Positions 31,062 through 39,464 are shown, counted from the stretch's first letter. The stretch: DNA of 42,442 nucleotides from a virus (IMGVR_UViG_3300037235_000063:1-42442), one strand, 5' to 3'. Numbers and translations: made by a program. The notes: a model not told the origin generated them from the sequence alone.

Positions 31062-31562
31062 TCAACTCCCCGGTAGCGGGGTTGAAGGCATCGGAGCGCC
31101 GCCCTGACCGCCGCCGGGCTGGCCTTGTCCGCCACCGCCCATGATTTTTTGCAGAAGCGCATTCTGGATGGTGCGCTTGAGCTGGTCGCCGATCATCGTT
31201 TTCTGGATGCCGACGGCCGGTCCCATGCCGCCCGCGCCGCCAAGGTGGCGCGAGAGCTGGCTGATTGTTCGGAACACGTCGGAGTGGAGCTTGCTGCCCG
31301 GCTGCAATCCAAGCCCTGCCTGCTTGAGCGTTTGGATCGCCTGGATGATGAGGTTCATGCTGTCGGCTTGATTGCCTGGACCGGGCGCCGAGACTTGCGC
31401 GCCCATTTTCGAGCGGGCGAAGGCGGCGAGGTCGCCGCCTTGCATCGGCGCGCTGTCGCCCGGCGGCTGGCCGCCAGTGGGAGGACCGGGAGGAGCGCCA
31501 CCGGGCGGGGGCTGGTCTTGCCCCATCTCAGGGTCGTCGTCGGTTACGTCGCCGTTCGCCAT
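31062..31562 (-). CDS. head-region protein, disordered ends
   Basis: 166 residues. Pro/Gly/Gln-rich at both ends, helical between about residues 45 and 130 (SMNLIIQAIQTLKQAGLGLQPGSKLHSDVFRTISQLSRHLGG and IGDQLKRTIQNALLQKIMGG). It directly follows the portal gene across a structured gap. It may be a portal-associated or scaffold-like protein. No family identified. Confidence 0.55.
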   Translation of the reverse strand: MANGDVTDDDPEMGQDQPPPGGAPPGPPTGGQPPGDSAPMQGGDLAAFARSKMGAQVSAPGPGNQADSMNLIIQAIQTLKQAGLGLQPGSKLHSDVFRTISQLSRHLGGAGGMGPAVGIQKTMIGDQLKRTIQNALLQKIMGGGGQGQPGGGQGGAPMPSTPLPGS

Positions 31563-31603
31563 TTCGTTTCCCCGGAGGCCGCCCCCGCGACGGGGGCTAA
31601 TCT

Positions 31604-31671
31604 GCTAGCGAGGGCGGTCGTCCCGTGCGGTAAGCCCAAGGGGACATGGGCTGGGACGGCGGGAGGCTAGC
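31604..31671 (-). other. structured intergenic stem-loop between portal and next gene
   Basis: Three nested pairings: GCTAGC (31604-31609)/GCTAGC (31666-31671), CGTCCC (31619-31624)/GGGACG (31653-31658), AGCCC (31633-31637)/GGGCT (31648-31652). It occupies most of the 120-bp gap, unusual in an otherwise gapless operon. There is no T run, so mRNA processing, stability or regulatory RNA is more likely than termination. Confidence 0.45.
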
Positions 31672-31682
31672 CGATTATTGCA

Positions 31683-33422
31683 TCACTGCAAAGTTGGCTT
31701 TGCGCCGCCTGCTTTCTTGCGCGTGCCGCCGCCGCCCGGCTTGATGCCCAAAAGCTGCATCATCATGCCTTCGGTCTTTTCCTCCTTCGCCTGTGCGGCT
31801 TGGGCTTTCTGCCGCTGCTTCAAGCGCGACAGAAGCAGTTCTGCGCCGGGCGGGTGGAGCATGTGGATCAGGTCTTCGGCGTCGATCGCTCCCGCTCTAG
31901 CGAGCGCAATAGCCACCTGACGATTGTCCTCCGCGAAGGCTGGCGACGCGCTGTGGCTGTCGACTTGGACTTGGAAATTGCCCGGAAGCTGGGAGAGAAG
32001 AAATTCGATTTGGCTGTCGGCGGTGGTGTAGATGAGGGCGTCCATGGCTTGCATGATGCGGAGCGCCAGCCACCCACAATCCGCGAGCTGCCGTTCGAGC
32101 GTTGCGGCTTGTTTGATGAGGTGGGGGGACGAAGTTCGCACCAGAGTTTGAGCATGGACGCCAGCTCGGACGCCCGGCTCTCCTGATCCAGACATGATAG
32201 GCGAGAACCCAGATGCTTCATCAAACAGTTTGAAAATAAATTCGAGTTCTTCCAAGTAGTTGTCCGGCGGCGGGTCCAGTAGTTTCGTCGTTTTTGCGTT
32301 AGGGTTTGGATCGTTAATGAAACCTCCCTCGTTGACAATCTTAAAGTATTGTTCCTCGGTGACGGAGGTAAACCCGCTGAATACTTGTGGGGCATTGACG
32401 TTCCTATCCCACATCACTTTGATGTCGCGCATCCGCTTGTTGAGCATGTCCTGCAACATCTGCACGTCGGCGATGATCGAGCGACCCCAGAAATAGCCGG
32501 GCGTCGGCTGCGGCTGCACCTTGACGAAGCTCGATTTGCCGGGGACGCGCGACAGGTTGCGGTGCGTGTCGTCGCCTTCGATGATGATCGGCTCCGCGCC
32601 GTAAATGACTTGGATCGTCGTCCAATCCTCGTCCCGGTCGCGGTCCTTGATCCACACTTCGCAGTGCTTGACGGTCGGGGCGAACGAGCGCTGCGGGCGC
32701 CACGGCGTGGGAACGGGAAAGACGTTGACGATACCCGCTGCCGAAGACGGGGCGTCGCCAACGTCGCCCAGTGGTTGCAGTCCGCCCACAACCATTTGGT
32801 GAAAGTAGGTAGGCTCCTCCTCCTCGCGCATCGGCCCCGGCTGTTGGTCGAGCTTGGCCATGATTTCTTCGTAGCGCGGGTGTTCTAGGAGCATCGTGCG
32901 CAGGCGCGACTTGGTCGGATAGCTGACGTGGCAGAACGCCTCTTGCTCGTCGAGGTTGAGGGTCGTCTCGGAAAGCACGCCAAAATTCTGCGGATGCACG
33001 GGCGCGGTCTTGAAGGTTCCGCTGTCGCCGTCGGGCAGGACTTTGAGGATTTGACAGCCGTTCACGAGGCTCCAAACGACGGCTTCCGCGAAGGTGATGT
33101 CCGCGTCGGTCTGTCTGAAATCCATCGACAGCTTTTCGGCCACGAGCTGCGAGCGCTCAAGGATGCTGTCGTCTTCGCCGCTGTCGTAGATGAGCTGGAA
33201 GCGCACGTCGGTCGGCTGCATGAGGAAACCGGCGAGCTTGTCGACGAAGGGCTTGGTTTTGTTATACAAGGCCGCCCGGTTATCCATAGAGCCCATATAG
33301 TAGTACTGCGCAGCTCTACTGTAGATCATTCCTCTTTCTTCACTAGAGGCCATGCATTGATCTATCATTTCTCTAATCCAGAGCTGCAAATCTCCAAGCT
33401 TAGATGGAATTTTTAGAGCCAT
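31683..33422 (-). CDS. portal protein
   Basis: 579 residues. The family pattern of podovirus portals is visible: MALKIPSKLGDLQLWIREMI, SRAAQYYYMGSMDNRAALYNKTKPFVDKLAGFLMQP, WIKDRDRDEDWTTIQVIYGAEPI, PTPGYFWGRSIIADVQMLQDMLNKRM and the C-terminal helical region. It forms the 12-fold portal ring to which TerL docks. An HNH gene lies immediately upstream. The 5' part (33280-33422) and an internal tract (32216-32400) have distinctly lower GC than the rest. Confidence 0.85.
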   Translation of the reverse strand: MALKIPSKLGDLQLWIREMIDQCMASSEERGMIYSRAAQYYYMGSMDNRAALYNKTKPFVDKLAGFLMQPTDVRFQLIYDSGEDDSILERSQLVAEKLSMDFRQTDADITFAEAVVWSLVNGCQILKVLPDGDSGTFKTAPVHPQNFGVLSETTLNLDEQEAFCHVSYPTKSRLRTMLLEHPRYEEIMAKLDQQPGPMREEEEPTYFHQMVVGGLQPLGDVGDAPSSAAGIVNVFPVPTPWRPQRSFAPTVKHCEVWIKDRDRDEDWTTIQVIYGAEPIIIEGDDTHRNLSRVPGKSSFVKVQPQPTPGYFWGRSIIADVQMLQDMLNKRMRDIKVMWDRNVNAPQVFSGFTSVTEEQYFKIVNEGGFINDPNPNAKTTKLLDPPPDNYLEELEFIFKLFDEASGFSPIMSGSGEPGVRAGVHAQTLVRTSSPHLIKQAATLERQLADCGWLALRIMQAMDALIYTTADSQIEFLLSQLPGNFQVQVDSHSASPAFAEDNRQVAIALARAGAIDAEDLIHMLHPPGAELLLSRLKQRQKAQAAQAKEEKTEGMMMQLLGIKPGGGGTRKKAGGAKPTLQ

Positions 33423-33426
33423 CGAC

Positions 33427-33822
33427 TTAATCTTCTGGCCAAATCCAACGGTGTGTATCTATGACAACCATGATCGCGTGCAATCGTGCGTCATCCATGT
33501 TCTCCTTACGAGTGCCAAACCGTAAGTTACTCAAGCGTGGATTGGCCTTGTTGCCGTCGTTATGGAGGATTTCTTGGCCGTTTGGCGTCGGACCTTTGAA
33601 CGCCGACATCACTAGATGATGAATGTATTTAGTCATCTCCTTGAAGCTGAGATGTACAATGCTGTAGCCACCCGGCCCTTTTTGAGGACGCAACACGCGA
33701 CCACGGTAGAACCGCCGATGGCCTAGCGCATTGGTCAGCCATCTGTCGACAGACCTGACCCGGCCTTGATCGGATACCTCGTGACCGTCATAACCGGGGA
33801 TCGGCTTCCACACTTCGCCCAT
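33427..33822 (-). CDS. HNH homing endonuclease with NUMOD4
   Basis: 131 residues. N-terminal NUMOD4 motif (VWKPIPGYDGHEVSDQGRVRSVDR) and an HNH nuclease core (HHLVMSAFKGPTPNGQEILHNDGNKANPRLSNL, followed by RFGTRKENM). Free-standing phage homing endonuclease inserted between the zinc-ribbon gene and the portal gene. Spacing to both neighbours is three to four bases, and the flanks are AT-richer than the genome, as after homing co-conversion. Confidence 0.85.
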   Translation of the reverse strand: MGEVWKPIPGYDGHEVSDQGRVRSVDRWLTNALGHRRFYRGRVLRPQKGPGGYSIVHLSFKEMTKYIHHLVMSAFKGPTPNGQEILHNDGNKANPRLSNLRFGTRKENMDDARLHAIMVVIDTHRWIWPED

Positions 33823-33825
33823 GTG

Positions 33826-34290
33826 TTACCATACCTTGATCGCGCGCCTACGCGACGCTTCGATCAGATCGGGCTGGGCGCCGGAAGCTAAGTTGGCCTT
33901 GAGCATGTCGAGCCCGTCGAAGCCGCCATTCTCGCGCCGGGTCTGCTTGCCGATCGCGGCGGCGGTTTCGACGGCGTTGGCGATCTGCCCGCCCCACGTC
34001 GATTGCAGCGCGGTCGCGGATTGATCCTTGTAGCGGACCTTTGGCGTGCCGCCCTGTCGGTTGTCGAACGTGACGTTGGCGACGCCGTAGTCGTTGGCGA
34101 TGATGTCCTCGGCGAGCCGGTGCGCTCTCATGCTGACTGAGCCGCCGATCGCGGGCGGCTTGAACTCTTGGCCCATGCGGGCGTCGCAGCTCTCGCACGA
34201 TGGCGGCGGCGCGTCCCATTGCTCGGCCGACAAGACAACCTCCATCCGGTGGCTGCATTCGCCGCACATGTAGGTCCGCATAATCGGCAT
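33826..34290 (-). CDS. FmdB-type zinc-ribbon protein
   Basis: 154 residues. N-terminal ribbon MRTYMCGECSHRMEV plus CESCDARMG (two CxxC pairs, about residues 9 and 33), followed by a helical, polar region (AHRLAEDIIANDYGVANV) and a C-terminal helical tail. Small zinc-ribbon proteins of this form are common between TerL and portal in such phages; the role is unknown. Coupled to the upstream gene. Confidence 0.6.
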   Translation of the reverse strand: MPIMRTYMCGECSHRMEVVLSAEQWDAPPPSCESCDARMGQEFKPPAIGGSVSMRAHRLAEDIIANDYGVANVTFDNRQGGTPKVRYKDQSATALQSTWGGQIANAVETAAAIGKQTRRENGGFDGLDMLKANLASGAQPDLIEASRRRAIKVW

Positions 34291-34520
34291 CAGAGTTCTT
34301 TCCCTCCGGTAGGAACCCGCTCAAGCCGGTCAATGAACTGGAATATCCGGTCCTCGCCCAGCTCAAGCCAAGCCGGATCGTTGTAGGCGTGAACGGCAAA
34401 CGCCGCCTTGGCGTGATCGAGGTCGTTCGCGCCCTTGAGGCAGATTGGCCAGAGGATGTCGAGGTCGATCCGCCGCTGCCGGGCGTGCCACCACCCGACG
34501 ATAAGATGCCAGACGCCCAT
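34290..34520 (-). CDS. small helical protein
   Basis: 76 residues, Trp-rich N-terminus (MGVWHLIVGWWHARQRRIDL) then helical (ANDLDHAKAAFAVHAYN, GEDRIFQFIDRLERV). Its start overlaps the stop of the next membrane gene. Function unknown. Confidence 0.55.
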   Translation of the reverse strand: MGVWHLIVGWWHARQRRIDLDILWPICLKGANDLDHAKAAFAVHAYNDPAWLELGEDRIFQFIDRLERVPTGGKEL

Positions 34521-34702
34521 CAGACGTAGCCCAGCAACCAGAGGATGAGGAAGATCACGAGGACGACGCCGAGAAGCCCGATGCCCGGCGTGCCGTAGCC
34601 GTAGCCATACTGCCAGCTCGGATTGATCCTTGGTCCGATGCCGCCACCCAAGAGGAGGATGACAAGCAGGATGAGGACGACAATGCCGAGCGGGCTTCTC
34701 AC
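34520..34702 (-). CDS. DUF3309-like two-TM membrane protein
   Basis: 60 residues: a TM segment (GIVVLILLVILLLGGG), a short Trp/Tyr loop (NPSWQYGYGYG), and a second TM (GIGLLGVVLVIFLILWLLG). The layout matches DUF3309 proteins found in alphaproteobacteria. A phage copy next to the terminase may serve as a holin-like or envelope protein. Overlaps its neighbours at both ends. Confidence 0.55.
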   Translation of the reverse strand: MRSPLGIVVLILLVILLLGGGIGPRINPSWQYGYGYGTPGIGLLGVVLVIFLILWLLGYV

Positions 34703-34977
34703 GGACGGCGGCCCAGCCCTACCGGCGGGGCGGCGACGCGCTCCTCAAGCGCCGTCATCCGGGTTTCAAGGTTCTCGACGCGTTCGGGCAAGGTAATGCC
34801 GGGCGGCTCCTCGATCATGGCGGCGGCGTCCTCGTCGTCAGGATCGCCGGGCTTGGGCGGCTCGGGTTTTGGTTTCGGCTTCGGTTGCGTTGCCATCGTC
34901 ATCCTCGCCAAGCGCAGAAATTGCGCGGTTGTGTCTAACCCGTGGCCGCGCGCCAAGCGTTCTAGCGCGCGGGCCAT
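34699..34977 (-). CDS. small coiled-coil protein behind TerL
   Basis: 92 residues, basic N-terminal half with a KPKPKPEPPKP string, then a helical coiled-coil end (PERVENLETRMTALEERVAAPP). Six bases after the TerL stop. A later in-frame ATG (MTMATQPK) is possible. Function unknown. Confidence 0.5.
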   Translation of the reverse strand: MARALERLARGHGLDTTAQFLRLARMTMATQPKPKPKPEPPKPGDPDDEDAAAMIEEPPGITLPERVENLETRMTALEERVAAPPVGLGRRP

Positions 34978-34982
34978 ATCAT

Positions 34983-36782
34983 TCAGAAAACCTCTTTCCG
35001 CCGGGTCGACCGCGCGTTGATCGCCCGGATGTGTTCGCTGAACGCGAACGATAGCACGGTCCCCATGTTCTGCGGCGGCGGCTCCCCCTTGACGCTATCC
35101 CATGTCAGATTGCGAGCGATCAGTCCTGGCCGACGCCACTCAATCCACGTGTGATGCGCCAAGGTGACGGCGCTGACAAGATCGTCGTTCTCCCCGGTGT
35201 CAGGCCCGGCCCCTAACCAGCCCTCGTCTTCAACGATCGCCTGCAACTGCTTGACGAGCCGGATCGAACGGAACTCGATTGCGCGCAGCATCATGCTGTC
35301 GCGGAGCGCCGAATAGATCGCTTGTTTGTTGTCCTGGTTCGTCTTCCAGTTGATGACGTTGCCCGCCCCGCCCAGCGTGTCGGCGCGCTTGTAGAGAAAC
35401 CAGCGCACGGCTCCCACCATGTTGAGGATGCTGTCGGAACCCTGTTCTGCTTGGATGATGCCGCGCTGCGCGAGCTGGCGGAGGTTGCGCACTTCGGGGA
35501 TCACGGCGGCCCCGACGCCCGACACTTCGACGTTCGCCAGATGGTCGCGGTACGCGCCGCACAGGTGGCAAAGCACCCACGCGAATTGATAGGTCAGCGG
35601 CTTGTTGGATTGGAACTCTGCGACTTGAACCAATCTGTCGGCGTAGCAGCGCAGGACTTGCAACGAGTGGTCGTTAGCGTCCCCCCCGCCGCCCCCCGAC
35701 GGATCGCCGCCGATGACGTACACGCCCGCCGGTTCCGGCGGCTCCCACACTCTTAGCTGCACTTCGTCTTTGTTCGTCGTCTGCTCGATCGATGAGCCAA
35801 GGAAGGCATCCTCGAAGCGATACCGATAGCCCTTGTACGGTGGTCCCTCCGCTAGGCTCTCCGCCAGTTCGAGGGTGCGTGCAGCGGGGAAGAAACTCGA
35901 CCCCGATGCGATAAAACATTCCCTCTCGTTCCACGGGTAATGCCTCAACATGTATTCTTCCGCGCGGAACTCCGCTTCGCGTCGCCACCACGCCACTTGC
36001 TCCGGTTTGACGATGATGTTGTAGCGGGCGCGAACGTCACGCGCCCGCTTTAACTCCTCATCGTCCAGCCTGCCGTCCCAATAAACCTTGTAGTCGGGAT
36101 CGGACTTGTCAATTGAGTAGGTTGGATTGGCCCAGAAGCCCACGAAGATGAACCGCATGTGGCGGTCGGTCTTCGCTTGCTGGCAGTGGTTGTAAAACCA
36201 GTTGAAGCCGTTTGCGATGCTCTCCCAGATGTAGAGCCGGTGCGGGTTGACGCGCGCCAGCGAGGCTTTCAAGCTTTCGACGCCCGCCAGCGACTTCCAT
36301 TGGCCGCACTCGGTCATGTGGCACATGTTGAGCGCCCGCGACGCGCCAAGGTCCGGGTTCGAGGCCGCCGCCATTAAGTCGATCACGCTGCGATTGGCGA
36401 ACGCCATGCCGTTGCGGTTGTTCTGGATCAGCCGGTGTTCGGAGCTGCGCCACTCGGGCGGCAGCGTCTCAAGCAGCGCGGCGAAGATGCGCCGCAGCCG
36501 CTCGAGGTTGTCGGTGCGGTCGGCGATGATCGCGCCTTGGACGCCGGGATTGGCGAGCGCCCAGAACAATTCGATCACGCTGCAAACGGTCGTGATCGCG
36601 ACTTGACGACATTTTAATACAACAAATTCATGTACCCCTTCATTCAATCCTTTCGCGACAGCATCCACAACCATCCGTTGGCTCATCCAAGGCTCAACGT
36701 GAGTTCTACCTTCTTCTTTTGTGTCAATCTCTACAGATGACAGTAGGTCATAGATGCCTTGACGAATGGATGCCTTAGCCAT
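34983..36782 (-). CDS. terL: terminase large subunit
   Basis: 599 residues from the ATG at 36782, which lies inside the last codons of the HNH gene. ATPase part: Walker A-like KCRQVAITT, and LNMCHMTE near the Walker B/coupling region. Nuclease part: IGGDPSGGGGGDANDHS, EVSGVGAA and the C-terminal ENDDLVSAVTLAHHTW acidic residues, in the order of phage terminases. It pumps DNA through the portal. The first 180 bases (36600-36780) have about 44% GC against well over 60% around, next to the HNH gene. A perfect dyad site (36722) lies inside the 5' end. Confidence 0.9.
   Translation of the reverse strand: MAKASIRQGIYDLLSSVEIDTKEEGRTHVEPWMSQRMVVDAVAKGLNEGVHEFVVLKCRQVAITTVCSVIELFWALANPGVQGAIIADRTDNLERLRRIFAALLETLPPEWRSSEHRLIQNNRNGMAFANRSVIDLMAAASNPDLGASRALNMCHMTECGQWKSLAGVESLKASLARVNPHRLYIWESIANGFNWFYNHCQQAKTDRHMRFIFVGFWANPTYSIDKSDPDYKVYWDGRLDDEELKRARDVRARYNIIVKPEQVAWWRREAEFRAEEYMLRHYPWNERECFIASGSSFFPAARTLELAESLAEGPPYKGYRYRFEDAFLGSSIEQTTNKDEVQLRVWEPPEPAGVYVIGGDPSGGGGGDANDHSLQVLRCYADRLVQVAEFQSNKPLTYQFAWVLCHLCGAYRDHLANVEVSGVGAAVIPEVRNLRQLAQRGIIQAEQGSDSILNMVGAVRWFLYKRADTLGGAGNVINWKTNQDNKQAIYSALRDSMMLRAIEFRSIRLVKQLQAIVEDEGWLGAGPDTGENDDLVSAVTLAHHTWIEWRRPGLIARNLTWDSVKGEPPPQNMGTVLSFAFSEHIRAINARSTRRKEVF
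36722..36742. promoter_or_regulatory. 21-bp dyad site, perfect, inside the TerL 5' end
   Basis: TGTCA (36722-36726), 11 bases, TGACA (36738-36742), about 40 bases inside the gene. All ten fixed bases match. Could regulate terminase expression or be a packaging-related site; chance occurrence is less likely than for the 9/10 copies. Confidence 0.5.
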
Positions 36783-37200
36783 GACGAGCCCTTCGTCGCC
36801 TCGCGCCCTCCGTACTCCAACGCCGATGGCAAGTGACGCATCGCCGCTGCCCGTGCCAAACACGAACATTGTCGCCGGTCAGAGGATGCCCGGCCTTGCA
36901 AAATTCCCGCTTCATATTGCGAAGGCGGCCTTTAGCTTTGGCGTCGCGCCGATTGTCTGTGTCGGTGCCGACAAATAGATGATCGTCGTTGATACACAGC
37001 GTGTTGTCGCAGCGGTGGCAGACTTTGAGCTTCGGCGGAATTTCGATGCCCTTCGACAAAAGCGCCAGATGGCTCGCCCTTCGCGATCGTCCTTCCCACC
37101 ACGCGGCGGCATAACCGTTGCTCAGACCGCCAAGCCATATCCAGCATCCCGAATTTGGTTCAGGAATGCTGTTGCTCTCCAACATCTCGGTCAGCGTCAT
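36775..37200 (-). CDS. HNH homing endonuclease (HNH_3 type)
   Basis: 141 residues. CWIWLGGLSNGYAA then HLALLSKG, LKVCHRCDNTLCINDDHLFVGTDTDNRRD and KREFCKAGHPLTGDN give an HNH nuclease with the zinc/His-Asn signature and a terminal DNA-binding part. The stop overlaps the TerL start, and the ATG overlaps the end of the upstream small gene, so it sits exactly at the junction between them. Homing into terminase genes is well known. The neighbouring TerL 5' end has low GC. Confidence 0.85.
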   Translation of the reverse strand: MTLTEMLESNSIPEPNSGCWIWLGGLSNGYAAAWWEGRSRRASHLALLSKGIEIPPKLKVCHRCDNTLCINDDHLFVGTDTDNRRDAKAKGRLRNMKREFCKAGHPLTGDNVRVWHGQRRCVTCHRRWSTEGARRRRARHG

Positions 37201-37378
37201 TTGGCTGGTCCTCGTAAATCATGTCGAATGACAGCTCCATGATTTTCAGCCAGCGCTGGCGGTCGTCCTGCGAGAAGTAGTCGCCGGGCGGGGGCAAATG
37301 CTCAAGCAAGGCGTTTATGATCGGGTCCAGCTCCATCCCGTTGTCGTGGTTGTCAGGCTCGATTTTGGCTTTGGGCAT
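37160..37378 (-). CDS. small acidic protein upstream of TerL
   Basis: 72 residues, helical core (MELDPIINALLEHLPPPGDYF, QDDRQRWLKIMELSFDMIYE) that resembles short phage proteins found next to terminase genes. Could be a small terminase partner, though too short for a typical TerS. The last 40 bases overlap the HNH gene; the tail (EDQPNDADRDVGEQQHS) may be altered by that insertion. Confidence 0.55.
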   Translation of the reverse strand: MPKAKIEPDNHDNGMELDPIINALLEHLPPPGDYFSQDDRQRWLKIMELSFDMIYEDQPNDADRDVGEQQHS

Positions 37379-37387
37379 GGGTTCCTC

Positions 37388-38773
37388 CTAGACGGGTCCA
37401 AGGTCGACGATGACGATTTGCGAGCGGTCTAGCACAAGCACGTTGCCGCCCGCGACCGTGTAGGAAACCGGCGCTCCCCCGGTGATGGGGAAGGCGTTCA
37501 ACTGCACCGCGACATTGAGCGTCGTCACGCCAGCGGCGGGGGTGACGAAAAAATTGACGGAAAAACCGGCGCTTGGATCGGTCACAGTGCCGCCAAAGCC
37601 AAAGATGCGCTGTTCGGGCGTGGGCGAGATGGGGACGCGAGCGCCAATGCCCGCGACATTGTTGACGCCCTTGAGGTTGCAATTGACGCTGACCATGAGC
37701 ATCGACGTGACGCCGGGGCGCGGCGGCAGGGTGCAGGGGATGTTGGCGATCTGCGTCCAATCGCCGCTGCCCGGAATGGCGATGTCGGCGGGGACGTTGT
37801 AGACAACCGGCTTGGCGCGAAGGCTGTCAACCTGCGAGAGTTGCAGATAGCGAGCGTCGCCTTGCGGTACGTCGAGGATGGGTTGCGGGTTGGTGCCGTC
37901 GTTGGCCTTGACGATTAGTGGATAGTTGCCGGTGCCTTTGGTGAATACAATGGCGTTGTCGGCCTCGCTCCAAACGAGGCTGGCCCCGCGCACATAGAGG
38001 TTGAGCTTGGCGGGGACCGTTGGTCCGCTTGTCCCAACCAAGTTGATGTCGCCGGTCATGCTGCCGCCGGTCAGCGGCAGGAAGTCTCCGCCGCCTACGC
38101 CGACGCGCTCGTAGCGGGCGTCGCCGGTGCGCAGATTGAGCGCATCGTCGGGAAGGACAGGGTCGCCAACAGAGTTGAGCGGCTTGCCGGTGAAATTGAC
38201 CGGAATGAAGAACGCCCCGATGGTCGGCTGCAACTGCATGACGATCTGGCCGCTGACGGTCGTCACCAAAAGCTGGCCGCCGCTGCGATAGAAGCCGGTC
38301 GAGTTGTCGCCGATGGCGAGGCCCGGATTGGTTGCACTACCGCCGTCCCGCGTGATGAGCGGGCCGGTCATCTGGCCGCCAGACTTGTCGAGGTAGTTCC
38401 CAGCGGGCTGGAAATTCGCGAGGATGTCGTCCAGCGAAATCCACGTGACTGCCGATCCGGCGCTCGCCCGCGCCCAGCCGTAGGTCGATCGGCGCGAGGT
38501 CGCGGCTGGCGCTTCCTCGACCACGGGTTGCCATGTGTACTGATAGCGACCGTAGTAATTGTTGTCGAAGGGCGCTTCGGGGATGTTGACGAGGGCTTGG
38601 TCATAGCCGTCGCCGTCGCGGCGTTGCCAGCGCCCGGCCATGAAGCCCTGCGCTATCGTGGGCTCGTTGGGCCAGCCGGTGAGCGCGGTTTCGCGTTCGC
38701 TTTGGAGCTTGGCTAGTTCGTGTTCGAGGCGGTCGATCCGGGCGGTCAGCTCGTCGGTGTCGCCGTTACTCAT
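37388..38773 (-). CDS. second tail fibre / spike protein
   Basis: 461 residues from the ATG at 38773 (upstream frame open but not coding in quality). It starts with a coiled coil (TARIDRLEHELAKLQSERE), then Trp/Tyr-rich segments, and GGQMTGPLITRDGG ... LAIGDNSTGFYRSGGQLLV, PLTGGSMTGDINL and GDARYLQLSQ repeats of phage fibres. The C-terminal domain is beta-rich and ends IVIVDLGPV. It lies at the head of the late operon, far from the S74 fibre. No chaperone domain is visible. Two fibre systems could widen host range. Confidence 0.75.
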   Translation of the reverse strand: MSNGDTDELTARIDRLEHELAKLQSERETALTGWPNEPTIAQGFMAGRWQRRDGDGYDQALVNIPEAPFDNNYYGRYQYTWQPVVEEAPAATSRRSTYGWARASAGSAVTWISLDDILANFQPAGNYLDKSGGQMTGPLITRDGGSATNPGLAIGDNSTGFYRSGGQLLVTTVSGQIVMQLQPTIGAFFIPVNFTGKPLNSVGDPVLPDDALNLRTGDARYERVGVGGGDFLPLTGGSMTGDINLVGTSGPTVPAKLNLYVRGASLVWSEADNAIVFTKGTGNYPLIVKANDGTNPQPILDVPQGDARYLQLSQVDSLRAKPVVYNVPADIAIPGSGDWTQIANIPCTLPPRPGVTSMLMVSVNCNLKGVNNVAGIGARVPISPTPEQRIFGFGGTVTDPSAGFSVNFFVTPAAGVTTLNVAVQLNAFPITGGAPVSYTVAGGNVLVLDRSQIVIVDLGPV

Positions 38774-38859
38774 GGTTGTCGCCTGCACGTTGCGCGTGTT
38801 AACAGGCTTTTTTAGCGCCGTTCTCGTCACGGGGGAACGGCTCTACTCCGGGTTAGGAT

Positions 38860-38892
38860 GCCGCCGGGTTCCCCGCCCGGCGGCCTTTTTTT
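38860..38892 (+). terminator. intrinsic terminator between late operon head and early genes
   Basis: GCCGCCGGG (38860-38868) pairs with CCCGGCGGC (38876-38884), followed by a T7 run (38886-38892). It terminates + strand transcription, yet no + strand gene lies upstream, so it may block antisense transcription. Confidence 0.7.
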
Positions 38893-38929
38893 GGTTTGCG
38901 CCTTCCCTCTTGCGCGCAATCCTGAAATG

Positions 38930-38950
38930 TGTCAAGTACCGTACATGACG
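38930..38950. promoter_or_regulatory. 21-bp dyad site, 9/10
   Basis: TGTCA, AGTACCGTACA, TGACG. The inner GTAC-c-GTAC is also symmetrical, extending the dyad to almost the full 21 bp. It lies 58 bp before the first early gene. Confidence 0.65.
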
Positions 38951-39007
38951 CCGCATGAACGATTGGTCATCGCCCTTCGCCATGGCGTCCTAGTACGGAG
39001 GAAGGCA

Positions 39008-39292
39008 ATGCAAAGGTTCCATTCCGAGGTTAAGACGCTCACCACTCGCCCGGCTGACGCTGATCATTTTACCGCGGTGCCCATCGAGGCCGCAGACGCG
39101 CCCAGTGCTGCGCGGCGCATTGCGGAGATTGCTGCGCGCCGTCGGTACGAGGATGCCGGATCGGTTGGTTATCTGTCATGGGACGGGACCGGCGGATACT
39201 ATCGCGCGTCGATTGGCGTTCAGCATCCAAGCCATGACGGGATCACGCTGCGCGGCGTCACGATTTCAATTCACGTCTGGCCGGTCGAATGA
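39008..39292 (+). CDS. early gene, small protein of unknown function
   Basis: 94 residues from an ATG with GGAGGAAGGCA ahead; a longer frame from an ATG at 38945, inside the dyad, is less likely. Helical ARRIAEIAARRRYEDA, then YLSWDGTGGYYRASIGVQHPS. Small, basic, first of a + strand set of singly controlled early genes. Probably a host-takeover protein; no family recognised. The 39293-39478 gap is AT-rich, with a dyad and leader but no other gene. Confidence 0.55.
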   Translation: MQRFHSEVKTLTTRPADADHFTAVPIEAADAPSAARRIAEIAARRRYEDAGSVGYLSWDGTGGYYRASIGVQHPSHDGITLRGVTISIHVWPVE

Positions 39293-39395
39293 TCGCGAGC
39301 AAACAACGCCTCTAGTCTGGAATTAAGCACATATTTTTTTTGGGAATTATTTGAGAACCGATCTTTGTTTTCCCGGCGCGAATTATAGGGTTGAC

Positions 39396-39416
39396 TGTCA
39401 ATCCCCATACATGACA
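39396..39416. promoter_or_regulatory. 21-bp dyad site, perfect TGTCA-N11-TGACA
   Basis: TGTCA (39396-39400), 11 bases, TGACA (39412-39416), preceded by TTGAC. About 60 bases before the ATG at 39479 and its leader. Confidence 0.75.
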
Positions 39417-39464
39417 TAGTCATGGGCGCGGGGATCGCACACAGCGGTCCTCGCGCTCTCTAAC

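Noticed and set aside
37820-37842. TGTCA-N11-TTGCA inside the second fibre gene
   Set aside because: Two mismatches and deep inside a coding region; expected by chance.
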